Notes: generated from the sequence alone by a model not told the origin. 33,364 bases of DNA from Prevotella sp. (GCA_017965475.1 JAGCPV010000188.1:1-33364), one strand, 5' to 3'. Shown: positions 24,840-32,924, counted from the stretch's first letter. Numbers and translations are program-made.

Positions 24840-27023
24840 TTAAAGATCTGAAGGGCTGACGCCGAATTCGTCCTTAAAGCATTTTGTGAAATATGAGGGG
24901 GCGGTAAAGCCAACCTCATAAGCAATCTCCGAAACGTTCTTGTCGGTGGACTGAAGTAGTTCACGGCCTTTCTGCAGACGGGCAGTGCGCAGCAATTCCA
25001 CTGGCGACTGTCCTGTGAGGGCTTTCATCTTTCTATATAATTGTACACGTGAGAGCCCTAGTTCTGCACCAATAGTCTCGACACTGAGGTCGCTGTCGGA
25101 TAAGTTCTTTTCAATGTAATCGTGGAACTTAAGAAGGAAAGCGTCTTCTTTTATGATTGTCTGAGGTGTATTGCTCGCTTTCTCATGATCTTTATTGTGC
25201 TCCTGGACAAACAGAGTCTTCAGTACAAAACGGCTCTTCAGGAGATTACCGATACGGGCGAGCAGTAAATCGGCAGAGAATGGTTTGGTGATATAAGCAT
25301 CGGCTCCGCTCTCATAGCCTTCTATCTGATGCTGACTAAGGGCACGAGCCGTAAGCAGGATGACCGGAATGTGGCTGGTGGCTGTACCACTTTTGATACG
25401 CTGGCAGAACTCCAGACCATTCATCACAGGCATCATCACATCGGAAACAATCAGATCTGGCACAATTTCGTTCGCGAGAGCAAGTCCTTGCTGACCATTG
25501 GCAGCTTCATTGACTTGGTATTTGTCTTGAAGGATGGTACGGAGATAGGCACGTATATCGGCATTGTCGTCAACAATCAGCACCGTTGACAGACTATCAG
25601 TGAGGGATTGCTCAGCCTCGGTAGTTTTTGTTGTAGACTCTATTAAAGCCGATTCTTGATGGCTTGCATTTAGGTCATCGATACTGCCAGTAGCCTGCAC
25701 GGTTAGCATCTTGTTGATAAGTTGTGTCAGTTGGTGGGTATTGCGCTGGATGATGGCAAAGAGTCCTGATGCCTCGGCTCCTGCCTGCTGAAGATCCTTG
25801 GTCTCTGCCAACTGTGACAATGGTCCCTCAATGAGTGTCAAGGGGGTTCGAAGTTCATGACTTACCTGAGTATAAAAGTCCAACTGCTCACGCTCCATCA
25901 TGTTACGTTCCTCAGCAATACGGGCTTTCTGGAGATGGTAACGATAGGTAATAATCATTAATACTAACAATAGGAAGATAAATGCAATGGCCAGTACCAG
26001 CACTATCTGCTGATTGTCAAGTTTTTTTAAATAGGCATCTGAACGCTCATGTAATTGGTTGAGATAGTTTCCTTGACGCACCATTTCCTCATTCTGCATC
26101 AACAATACGTTGGCATTGTCTTTTGTTACAAGGGCTGCCATCAAAGGATTATCCTTCTGATATGGCTTCCCTTCAAGGATATTCATGGCCAGTTGTAATA
26201 CTTCATCGCCATGGGTCGGATAGATGTATGACGCATCGAGGAGGGAATCTCTCACACAATCAATGCCGTTTCCTTCGCCAGGCAAACCGTCAATACCACA
26301 GAATTTAGGAGTCAGGAGACAGGAGTCAGGAGACAGGAGGGCCTTCCTTGCACCGATAGCCATACGGTCGTTCTGACCAAATACGAAGTCAATGTTAGTC
26401 AGATCACCCTGATAGTCCTTGATGGCTTTGACAGCACTTTCTTCTGTCCAGTCGCCTTGAAGAGAAGCAACCAAAGTGATATTTGGATAGGCTTTCAGCG
26501 CACTCTCAAAACCGTTGTGGCGTTCAATGGCAGAAGATGAGCCTTTCAAACCCATAATCTCCAATACACGTCCTTTGCCGTTGAGTTTTGTAGCGATATA
26601 CTCACCCATCAGTCGTCCCATATCGAAGTTGTCGGCTCCGATATAGGCAGTGAATTTCTGGGAGTTGGTTTTACGGTCAAAGACAATCACAGGGATGCCT
26701 TGATCGAAGGCTTTGTCAATAGCCGGTGAGACAGTTGCCACTTGGTTGGGAGCCACAATCAGCAGATTGATGCCATCTGTGATAAACTGATTAATCTGTT
26801 CAATCTGTTTCTCGTCACTATCATCGGCAGAGACGAAACGGAGTTCCACGTCATCATAAAAATATGTGCCAATCTTTAACTCGTTGTTTAACTTGTCGCG
26901 CCAGATGTCCTCCGAACATTGTGAAACACCGATAACATATTTGGGACGGGAGCCGGTACAAGCTGTCAGCAATACTACAAGCCCTATTAGTAGAATAGCT
27001 TTAATTTTTAGAAATGGTCTCAT
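24840..27023 (-). CDS. hybrid two-component system sensor/regulator lacking a HATPase domain
   Basis: The start at 27023 (MRPFLKIKAILLIGLVVLL) follows a minus-strand promoter; the frame is open further but lacks signal-like sequence. The 727 residues contain a signal/lipobox-like LTAC (Cys22), a type-1 periplasmic sugar-binding domain (about 28-320), a membrane helix (338-360), a HisKA helix pair with SHELRTP (His389), a receiver (VLIVDDNADI, Asp528, Lys580) and an AraC helix-turn-helix (about 645-727). Between Leu440 and Val481 there are only about 40 residues where the N, G1 and G2 boxes of HATPase_c (about 110-120 residues) should be. In the B. thetaiotaomicron levan locus the analogous protein binds fructose and activates the locus. 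Confidence 0.9.
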   Translation of the reverse strand: MRPFLKIKAILLIGLVVLLTACTGSRPKYVIGVSQCSEDIWRDKLNNELKIGTYFYDDVELRFVSADDSDEKQIEQINQFITDGINLLIVAPNQVATVSPAIDKAFDQGIPVIVFDRKTNSQKFTAYIGADNFDMGRLMGEYIATKLNGKGRVLEIMGLKGSSSAIERHNGFESALKAYPNITLVASLQGDWTEESAVKAIKDYQGDLTNIDFVFGQNDRMAIGARKALLSPDSCLLTPKFCGIDGLPGEGNGIDCVRDSLLDASYIYPTHGDEVLQLAMNILEGKPYQKDNPLMAALVTKDNANVLLMQNEEMVRQGNYLNQLHERSDAYLKKLDNQQIVLVLAIAFIFLLLVLMIITYRYHLQKARIAEERNMMEREQLDFYTQVSHELRTPLTLIEGPLSQLAETKDLQQAGAEASGLFAIIQRNTHQLTQLINKMLTVQATGSIDDLNASHQESALIESTTKTTEAEQSLTDSLSTVLIVDDNADIRAYLRTILQDKYQVNEAANGQQGLALANEIVPDLIVSDVMMPVMNGLEFCQRIKSGTATSHIPVILLTARALSQHQIEGYESGADAYITKPFSADLLLARIGNLLKSRFVLKTLFVQEHNKDHEKASNTPQTIIKEDAFLLKFHDYIEKNLSDSDLSVETIGAELGLSRVQLYRKMKALTGQSPVELLRTARLQKGRELLQSTDKNVSEIAYEVGFTAPSYFTKCFKDEFGVSPSDL
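26307..26339. repeat. 7-bp tandem repeat inside the HTCS gene
   Basis: The 7-bp unit AGGAGWC is repeated 4.7 times over 33 bp, so it is in frame. On the coding strand it encodes about 11 residues around SPDSCLLTPK (231-240), in a loop of the sugar-binding domain. Confidence 0.7.
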
Positions 27024-27042
27024 ACTTATATGGTTTTGAGTG

Positions 27043-27050
27043 CAAAGATA
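27043..27050 (-). promoter_or_regulatory. -7 box of the HTCS gene
   Basis: TATCTTTG on the minus strand, about 20 nt before the chosen ATG at 27023. Operator copy C begins 19 bp upstream of it, where a -33 element would lie, so the regulator may control its own gene. Confidence 0.5.
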
Positions 27051-27069
27051 CAAAATTGTTTTTAATATT

Positions 27070-27162
27070 CGTTCATTGATAGTAAAAATGTTACAATGAA
27101 CGATTTTTTTTAGTAATTGAAACAATTATTATCGTCTGAGTAAGTCTTTTGCCGTATCTTTG
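27070..27162 (+). promoter_or_regulatory. GH32-MFS-fructokinase promoter with HTCS operator copy C
   Basis: The operator at 27070-27102 is CGTTCATTG ... TGTTACAATGAACG, with 9-bp inverted arms. TATCTTTG at 27155-27162 follows after exactly 52 bp. The spacer contains TTGAAACAA (27117-27125), which puts two TGAA elements 21 bp apart as direct repeats, as is common for AraC-type sites. No -33 TTTG is seen. Confidence 0.65.
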
Positions 27163-27191
27163 CAAAAAAGTTCAAAAACAGTAAACAATAA

Positions 27192-28937
27192 ATGAGTAGC
27201 AGAATGAAAAAGGTAATGACAACAATCGCGGCTGCGGTGCTGATGGTGACATCGGCTCAGGCTCAGGTACGGCCGAAGGTGCTTGGTGAGAACCATGCCA
27301 TGATGCGTGTGGAGCAGGGAACAAAATACCTGTTGCTGCCCGTGCAGGAGAAAGAAGAGAACGCGCACATTGCGGTACTCGACGGACGGAACGAGATGGT
27401 GAAGCGTCTGAACGTCAGACTGGCCGTGGACAAGGTGGATTATTTTGTTCCACTGGAAATCAAACAAGCACAATTGCTCGACATCACTTTCCAGGGTGAC
27501 CGACGAACCACAGGAGCCGTGAAGGACTTTGCCTGTTGGAAGGAGATGAAGTACAGCGATACGTTCGACACAACGAACCGTGAGAAGTTCCGTCCAGCCT
27601 ATCACCATACACCTCTGTATGGATGGATGAATGATCCCAACGGAATGTTTTATAAAGATGGGGTGTGGCACCTTTATTATCAGTATAACCCCTACGGCTC
27701 GCAGTGGGAGAACATGACATGGGGACACTCCACATCGAAGGACCTTATCCACTGGGAGGCACAGCCGTTGGCCATCGAGGCAGACTGGTTAGGAGCCATC
27801 TTCTCGGGCAGTGCCGTCGTTGACAAAGAAAATACCGCAGGTTTCGGCCGCAATGCAGTCGTTGCCATGTACATTTCGGCCGGTGCAGCTCAGACTCAGA
27901 GTATCGCCTACAGCGCTGACGGTGGACAGACGTTTACGAAATACGCTGGTAATCCCGTCATCACCTACAATGCGCCTGACTTCCGAGACCCCAAAGTGTT
28001 CTGGTTTGAAGGGAGGTGGATCGTGGTGCTGGCCGTAGGGCAAGAGGTGCAGTTCTATAGTTCCACAAACCTGAAGGATTGGAAGTACGAAAGTTCCTTC
28101 GGCCGTGAATACGGTAACCACGATGGCGTATGGGAGTGCCCTGACTTGTTTAAAGTGAAAAGTGAAGGAGTGAATAGTGAGAAATGGGTACTACTGCTCA
28201 ACATCAATCCTGGTGGCCCCTTCGGTGGCTCGGCCACACAGTATTTTGTGGGAACGTTCGACGGTCGCACCTTCGCGTGTGAAGACAACCCCTCAGAGAC
28301 GAAATGGATGGACTATGGTAAGGACCATTATGCAACTGTCACCTTCCATGGTGCACCAGATGGTCGCATCGTGGCACTGCCATGGATGAGCAACTGGCAG
28401 TATGCTAACCAGGTGCCCACACAGCAGTTCCGTTCTGCCAACGGACTGCCGCGTGACCTCGGACTGACGACTGTCGGTGGCGAGACATACCTCACCAGCA
28501 CTCCCTCTAAGGAGGTGTCGGCCTTGCGCGGAAAGAAAGTAAAGCAACCCACGGAGACCTGCGAGATTTTGGTAGACGTGAAAGGCTCTGCCAATATCAC
28601 GCTCTCAAATGCAAAGGGTGAGCAGGTCATCATGAACTATGACGCTCAGAAGCAGACCTTCTCGATGGACCGTATGAAGAGCGGTGATGTGAGTTTCAGT
28701 GAGGCTTTCCCCTGTGTGACCACGGCTCCCACCTATGGCAGCATCCACCAACTGCGCCTCTTCATCGACCGTTGCAGCATCGAGGCTTTCGACAGCGAGG
28801 GCAAGATGGCTATGACCAACCTCGTGTTCCCTTCGGAGCCTTATAATATGATTAAGGTGAAAGGAAATGCTAAGTATACAGTTTACAGTTTACGGTTTAC
28901 AGATGATATGTCTGCGAACAGTAAACCTGCAATGTAA
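27192..28937 (+). CDS. secreted GH32 fructan hydrolase with N-terminal beta domain
   Basis: This 581-residue protein has a signal peptide (MKKVMTTIAAAVLMVTSAQAQ, counted from Met5) with no lipobox, so it is probably periplasmic. Residues about 26-130 form the extra N-terminal domain (DUF4980-like) seen in many Bacteroidetes GH32 proteins. Catalytic motifs are intact: WMNDPNG (Asp148), RDP (Asp266), ECPD (Glu315). A beta-sandwich ends the protein with SIEAF and TNLVFP. It probably trims imported fructo-oligosaccharides to fructose. Residues 321-330 come from a 7-bp tandem repeat, and the last ~20 residues come from another, so the C-terminus is unusual. It is the first gene of a three-gene operon with the fructose importer and kinase. 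Confidence 0.93.
   Translation: MSSRMKKVMTTIAAAVLMVTSAQAQVRPKVLGENHAMMRVEQGTKYLLLPVQEKEENAHIAVLDGRNEMVKRLNVRLAVDKVDYFVPLEIKQAQLLDITFQGDRRTTGAVKDFACWKEMKYSDTFDTTNREKFRPAYHHTPLYGWMNDPNGMFYKDGVWHLYYQYNPYGSQWENMTWGHSTSKDLIHWEAQPLAIEADWLGAIFSGSAVVDKENTAGFGRNAVVAMYISAGAAQTQSIAYSADGGQTFTKYAGNPVITYNAPDFRDPKVFWFEGRWIVVLAVGQEVQFYSSTNLKDWKYESSFGREYGNHDGVWECPDLFKVKSEGVNSEKWVLLLNINPGGPFGGSATQYFVGTFDGRTFACEDNPSETKWMDYGKDHYATVTFHGAPDGRIVALPWMSNWQYANQVPTQQFRSANGLPRDLGLTTVGGETYLTSTPSKEVSALRGKKVKQPTETCEILVDVKGSANITLSNAKGEQVIMNYDAQKQTFSMDRMKSGDVSFSEAFPCVTTAPTYGSIHQLRLFIDRCSIEAFDSEGKMAMTNLVFPSEPYNMIKVKGNAKYTVYSLRFTDDMSANSKPAM
28154..28182. repeat. 7- to 8-bp tandem repeat inside the GH32 gene
   Basis: Units AGTGAAA, AGTGAAG, GAGTGAAT, AGTGAGA encode VKSEGVNSEK in a surface loop just after the catalytic ECPD blade. 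Confidence 0.55.
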
Positions 28938-28970
28938 TCAACTGTAAACTGTAAACCGTAAACAGTAAAC
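28879..28970. repeat. inverted 7-bp repeats around the GH32 stop codon
   Basis: CAGTTTA, CAGTTTA, CGGTTTA at 28879-28899 are mirrored by CTGTAAA, CTGTAAA, CCGTAAA, CAGTAAA at 28942-28969. The two arrays can pair with one unit of offset, making a hairpin across the stop codon at 28935-28937 and just before the MFS start. Confidence 0.7.
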
Positions 28971-28980
28971 AATAGATATT

Positions 28981-30141
28981 ATGAGTAAAGTCAACAAACT
29001 GGCCCTGATCCCTGTGATGCTCTGCTTCTTCTGCATGGGCTTCGTGGATCTGGTGGGCATCGCCTCCAACTATGTGAAGGAAGACCTCGGTCTGAACGAC
29101 TCGACGGCCAACATCTTTCCTTCGCTCGTGTTCTTCTGGTTCCTGATCTTCAGTGTGCCAACGGGTATGCTGATGAACAAGATCGGTCGTAAGAATACCG
29201 TGCTGCTCTCACTCGGCGTGACCGTGCTGTCGCTGCTGATTCCTCTCTTTGGTAACAATTTCGCCATCATGCTCATCTCGTTCTCTCTGCTGGGTATCGG
29301 CAATGCCTTGATGCAGACCTCGCTGAACCCGCTGGTATCGACGGTGATGGGTGGTGGCAATCTGGCTTCCACGTTGACCTTCGGACAGTTCATCAAGGCC
29401 ATCGCCTCGTTCCTGGCTCCGTATCTGGCCATGTGGGGCGCCACGCAGGTGATCCCTTCGTTCGGCTACGACTGGCGCATCCTGTTTGGTATCTATTTTG
29501 TTGTGGGTCTGCTGGCTACGGCTCTATTGGGCGTGACTCCTATCGATGAGCCAAAGATAGAAGGCAAGGCATCGACCTTTGCAGAATGTTTCAAGCTGTT
29601 GGGAACGCCTATCGTATTGTTGTCGTTCTTTGGTATTATGTGCCATGTGGGAATCGATGTAGGTACCAACACCACGGCTCCGAAGATCCTCATGGAGCGT
29701 CTGGGCATGACCCTCAATGATGCTGCCTTTGCCACCAGTCTCTATTTCATCTTCCGTACCATCGGCTGTCTGACTGGCTCGTTCTTCCTCCGTGTATTGC
29801 CTACACGTACATTCTTCATCATTAGCGTCGTCATGATGGCCCTGTCCATGTGTGGTCTCTTTGTCGGCACGGAGAAGTGGATGCTCTACACGGCCATCGC
29901 CCTCGTAGGCTATGGCAACTCGAACATCTTCTCCATCTGTTTCGCCCAGGCACTAACATCCATGCCCGAGAAACAGAACGAGGTGAGTGGTCTGATGATC
30001 ATGGGCCTCTTTGGAGGCACTGTATTCCCGCTGCTCATGGGCTTTATGGGCGATGCCATGGGACAGGCTGGTGCCGTGCTGGTGATGGCCGTGGGTGTCA
30101 TCTATCTCTTTACGTATATCAAACAACTAAAAATCGCATAG
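28981..30141 (+). CDS. FucP-type (FHS) sugar MFS transporter, probably fructose importer
   Basis: This 386-residue protein has about 12 membrane segments. The start LIPVMLCFFCMGFVDLVGIASNYVKEDLGL, the GMLMNKIGRKN loop and LGIGNALMQTSLNPLVS match the fucose:H+ symporter family used by Bacteroidetes for monosaccharide import. The neighbours, a GH32 upstream and a fructokinase four bases downstream, make fructose the likely cargo; the B. thetaiotaomicron levan locus has the same gene order. It should act in the inner membrane by proton symport. The 43-nt gap upstream holds part of the inverted 7-bp repeats. Confidence 0.88.
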   Translation: MSKVNKLALIPVMLCFFCMGFVDLVGIASNYVKEDLGLNDSTANIFPSLVFFWFLIFSVPTGMLMNKIGRKNTVLLSLGVTVLSLLIPLFGNNFAIMLISFSLLGIGNALMQTSLNPLVSTVMGGGNLASTLTFGQFIKAIASFLAPYLAMWGATQVIPSFGYDWRILFGIYFVVGLLATALLGVTPIDEPKIEGKASTFAECFKLLGTPIVLLSFFGIMCHVGIDVGTNTTAPKILMERLGMTLNDAAFATSLYFIFRTIGCLTGSFFLRVLPTRTFFIISVVMMALSMCGLFVGTEKWMLYTAIALVGYGNSNIFSICFAQALTSMPEKQNEVSGLMIMGLFGGTVFPLLMGFMGDAMGQAGAVLVMAVGVIYLFTYIKQLKIA

Positions 30142-30144
30142 AAT

Positions 30145-31026
30145 ATGAACAAACGTTATGTAGTAGGACTCGGAGAAGTCCTGTGGGATGTACTTCCCGA
30201 AGGTAAGAAACTTGGTGGTGCACCTGCCAACTTCGCCTATCATGCCGGGCAGCTCCTGGGCATGGACAACACCATCGCCGTCAGCGCACTCGGCGAGGAC
30301 AAATTAGGAGACGAGACCATCGAGGCCCTGAAGGAGCACGGCCTGAACGACCTGCTGCCTCGCGTACCTTATCCCACCGGCACGGTGCAGGTGCAGCTCG
30401 ACGAGCAGGGCATTCCCACGTATGACATCAAGGAAAACGTGGCTTGGGACAACATCCCCTTCGATGACGACATCGCCGAGATTGCCCGCAACTGCCGCGC
30501 CGTTTGCTTCGGCTCATTAGCTCAGCGCAACGTGGTCAGTCGCGAGACCATCCAGAAGTTTCTTGATGCCACACCCGCCGACTGCCTGAAGATCTTCGAC
30601 ATCAACCTTCGCCAGCAGTTCTATACGCAGGAGATTCTGCGCGAGTCGTTCCAGCGTTGCAATATCTTGAAGATTAATGATGAGGAACTGGTGCTTATCG
30701 GCCGTATGTTTGGCTATCCCGGTCTTGACATCGAGAACAAGTGCTGGCTCATTCTGGGTAAGTACAACCTCGACATGCTCGTTCTCACCTGTGGCACTAA
30801 CGGCAGTTACGTATTCACTCCTGGTCACGTATCCTTCCAGGAAACGCCTAAGGTCAAAGTGGCCGACACTGTAGGAGCTGGAGACTCTTTCACCGGCTCG
30901 TTCGTGGGCAGCATCCTCAACGGCAAGTCCGTGCCTGAGGCCCATCGTACCGCCGTTCAGGTCTCCGCCTACGTCTGCACACAGAATGGAGCCATGCCAA
31001 CCTATCCAGAAGAACTACTGAAATAA
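30145..31026 (+). CDS. PfkB-family fructokinase
   Basis: This 293-residue cytoplasmic kinase has the N-terminal PfkB signature GEVLWDVLPEGKKLGGAPANFAYH and the C-terminal signature VADTVGAGDSFTGSF with catalytic base Asp247 in the anion hole GAGD. The N-terminal sugar-binding segment follows fructokinases rather than ribokinases. It should phosphorylate imported fructose to fructose-6-phosphate. It starts three bases after the MFS stop, and a strong terminator lies just downstream, so it closes the GH32-MFS-kinase operon. Confidence 0.93.
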   Translation: MNKRYVVGLGEVLWDVLPEGKKLGGAPANFAYHAGQLLGMDNTIAVSALGEDKLGDETIEALKEHGLNDLLPRVPYPTGTVQVQLDEQGIPTYDIKENVAWDNIPFDDDIAEIARNCRAVCFGSLAQRNVVSRETIQKFLDATPADCLKIFDINLRQQFYTQEILRESFQRCNILKINDEELVLIGRMFGYPGLDIENKCWLILGKYNLDMLVLTCGTNGSYVFTPGHVSFQETPKVKVADTVGAGDSFTGSFVGSILNGKSVPEAHRTAVQVSAYVCTQNGAMPTYPEELLK

Positions 31027-31044
31027 AGCAATCCTATTTCATTC

Positions 31045-31082
31045 AACGCCAGAACACATACCATGTTTGTTCTGGCGTTTTT
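31045..31082 (+). terminator. intrinsic terminator after fructokinase
   Basis: Perfect 12-bp arms AACGCCAGAACA (31045-31056) and TGTTCTGGCGTT (31068-31079) with an 11-nt loop are followed by TTT. It ends the + strand fructan operon. Confidence 0.85.
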
Positions 31083-31212
31083 AGTGCAATTGTTGTAGCC
31101 TATTAAACGTACGCACTTTTAATGAAGGTTTAATTCGTTAAATCTGCTCCCGTTTTTGCACATTTCAAATTCGTCAATTCACTTTTCTACCATTTAACGA
31201 GGAAGTTGCTGA

Positions 31213-31659
31213 TTATCAACGCTTAATACATTCTATAAATGCACCAATCTCGAATCAGTAAAGATTCCCAATTCCGTAATTAATATAGGTGGTTATAACA
31301 AGAATAAGGGTATGTATTATGGCTATGATGGTCCATTTTGGGGCTGCACAGGTCTGAAATCTGTTATATCAGAGATTCAGAATCCCCCAGTATTTGACCA
31401 ATCTACATTTGGTTCCTATAGCGAAGATATATACTCAAATGCGAAATTATTTGTCCCAACGGGAACTGTTGATTTGTACAAATCAACTGAGGGCTGGAAT
31501 AATTTCAAAACCATTGTAGATTCAGATCCATCAGGGATTAACAATATTTTATATAAGGTAAGTAATGATACACCCGCTTATGATCTTAATGGCAGACGAT
31601 TATATCAGCCACAAAAAGGAATTATCATTCAGAACGGAAAGAAGATTGTAATACAATAA
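31213..31659 (+). pseudogene. 3' remnant of a BspA-like leucine-rich-repeat protein gene
   Basis: The frame opens after a stop at 31210-31212 and reads LSTLNTFYKCTNLESVKIPNSV, an LRR_5/BspA repeat, before the first ATG at 31312. It continues FWGCTGLKSVISEIQNPPVF, then FVPTGTVDLYKSTEGWNNFKTI, a typical end of BspA arrays, and finishes YDLNGRRL ... GIIIQNGKK, the secreted-protein tail also seen on the large hydrolase. There is no signal peptide, promoter or start, so only about 149 codons of the 3' end remain. Translation from ATG 31312 is possible but would give an unexported fragment. The base composition is more AT-rich than that of the neighbours. Confidence 0.75.
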
Positions 31660-31685
31660 CGCTTATATCAACGCTTTTGCAGCAG

Positions 31686-31742
31686 TCATGGGGGCAGGCA
31701 CCTGGGCTGTGCCACCTGAGCCAGTCCCCATGAGCTCTTTTT
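31686..31742 (+). terminator. long imperfect hairpin with T-run, GCCAGTCCCCAT family
   Basis: TCATGGGG (31686-31693) pairs with CCCCATGA (31726-31733); further pairs extend inward. A 7-T run (31738-31744) follows. The right arm GCCAGTCCCCATGAG nearly repeats the hairpin at 15445-15459. It could terminate the BspA-like remnant. Confidence 0.55.
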
Positions 31743-31805
31743 TTCCAAAACGGGAAACTTTTCATCATGATTTACAGGAAAAGTTTTCCGAAAAAGGAAA
31801 TAATC

Positions 31806-31837
31806 TTTGGTTTTTCGCTCTTTTTGCATTATCTTTG
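31806..31837 (+). promoter_or_regulatory. Bacteroidetes-type promoter of the RNR-like gene
   Basis: TTTG at 31806-31809 and TATCTTTG at 31830-31837 are 20 bp apart. Transcription would start near 31844, just before the ATG at 31857, so the upstream frame from 31767 is not coding. Confidence 0.75.
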
Positions 31838-31856
31838 CAGGCAAAATCGTGACATT

Positions 31857-32540
31857 ATGCAAACGGAAATGAAGAATGAGATGCTGCAGCGCATCGCCCA
31901 CGAACTGGTGACGGCGGGCAGTAAGTCTGGAAACGAGATGACGGAGGAGCAGGTGATCTCCCAGATGGAGATCGCCCTCAAGGCCCTGAAACCTGAGTTG
32001 GCCGACAGTCTGTTGGCCCTGGCAAACCAGGCCGTGCTCTTTGCCGAGGAGAACCACCGTCCGGAGGTGACGGAGGTGAGGCCGCAGTCGCTGGAGTGCG
32101 ACGTGGTGCGCTTTCAGAACAACAAGGACAAGTGGGTGGCGCTCGTCGGACTGCTCGACGGCTATCCCTACGAGATATTCACGGGTCTGCAGGACGACGA
32201 GGAGGGTATCATTCTGCCTAAGACCGTCACCCACGGCAAGATCATCAAGCAGGTGAACCCTGACGGTACGAAGCGCTACGACTTCCAGTTCGAGAACAAG
32301 CGCGGCTACAAGACCACGGTGGAGGGCCTGTCGGAGAAGTTCAACCCCGAGTACTGGAACTATGCGAAGCTGATCTCTGGCGTGCTGCGTTACAGGATGC
32401 CGCTGGAGCATGTGATCCGTCTGGTGGGTTCGCTGTCGCTGAAGGATGAGAGCATCAACACCTGGAAGACGGGTGTGGAGCGTGCCCTGAAGCGTTATCT
32501 GCCAGGAGCGCAGGAGGTTGAGCAGGAGGAGAGTTTGTAG
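31857..32540 (+). CDS. stand-alone protein related to the C-terminal region of B12-dependent ribonucleotide reductase
   Basis: This 227-residue protein starts at ATG 31857, behind a clear promoter. The segment ILPKTVTHGKIIKQV, then YDFQFENKRGYKTTVEGL, FNPEYWNYAKLISGVLR and SINTWKTGVERALKRYLP, matches the C-terminal part of class II (adenosylcobalamin) ribonucleotide reductases in Bacteroidetes. The catalytic barrel is absent, so it cannot reduce nucleotides alone; it might be a subunit or regulatory fragment of a split enzyme. There is no full-length partner in the window. It is followed without gap by folB. Confidence 0.7.
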   Translation: MQTEMKNEMLQRIAHELVTAGSKSGNEMTEEQVISQMEIALKALKPELADSLLALANQAVLFAEENHRPEVTEVRPQSLECDVVRFQNNKDKWVALVGLLDGYPYEIFTGLQDDEEGIILPKTVTHGKIIKQVNPDGTKRYDFQFENKRGYKTTVEGLSEKFNPEYWNYAKLISGVLRYRMPLEHVIRLVGSLSLKDESINTWKTGVERALKRYLPGAQEVEQEESL

Positions 32541-32559
32541 TTGAGAGTTGAGAGTTCAT
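32539..32559. repeat. 7-bp tandem repeat at the folB start
   Basis: AGTTGAG, AGTTGAG, AGTTCAT. It supplies the TTG start of folB and part of the preceding stop codon. Confidence 0.6.
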
Positions 32560-32924
32560 ATATCACGTTGAGGGAGGTGCACTTCCATGCGTTCCACGGG
32601 GTGATGCCCCAGGAGCGGCAGGTGGGAGGTGATTTCCTCGTGACGCTGAGGGTCGGCTATCCCTTGGCGGCGGCGATGGCGAGCGACGACGTGGCTGACA
32701 CGTTGGACTATGCCGCTCTCTACCAACTCGTGGCGCGCGAGATGCAGCAGCCGTCGAACCTGCTGGAGCATGTGGCAGGTCGTATTGCCAAGGCTATCGA
32801 GCAGGCTTTCCCGCAGGTGAGCTCCATCGATCTGACGTTGACGAAACAGAATCCCCCGATGGGAGCCGACTGCGAGGGGGCAAGTGTGGAGGTACACCTC
32901 AAGTATTTTATAGTTGATAGTTGA
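32541..32924 (+). CDS. folB: dihydroneopterin aldolase
   Basis: This 127-residue protein matches FolB: HFHAFHGVMPQERQVG with the active-site Glu, LDYAALYQLV with the conserved Tyr, LLEHVAGRIA, and LTLTKQNPP with the catalytic Lys. It converts dihydroneopterin to hydroxymethyl-dihydropterin in folate synthesis. No ATG precedes the conserved SSYITL start, so the start codon is TTG at 32541, created by a 7-bp repeat directly after the upstream stop. A GGAGGAGAG purine tract lies about 10 nt upstream. The C-terminal residues also come from a tandem repeat. Confidence 0.9.
   Translation: MRVESSYITLREVHFHAFHGVMPQERQVGGDFLVTLRVGYPLAAAMASDDVADTLDYAALYQLVAREMQQPSNLLEHVAGRIAKAIEQAFPQVSSIDLTLTKQNPPMGADCEGASVEVHLKYFIVDS

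Noticed and set aside
27024..27125. 34-residue N-terminal extension of the HTCS
   Set aside because: It runs through operator C and the -7 box; the signal-like sequence begins at 27023.
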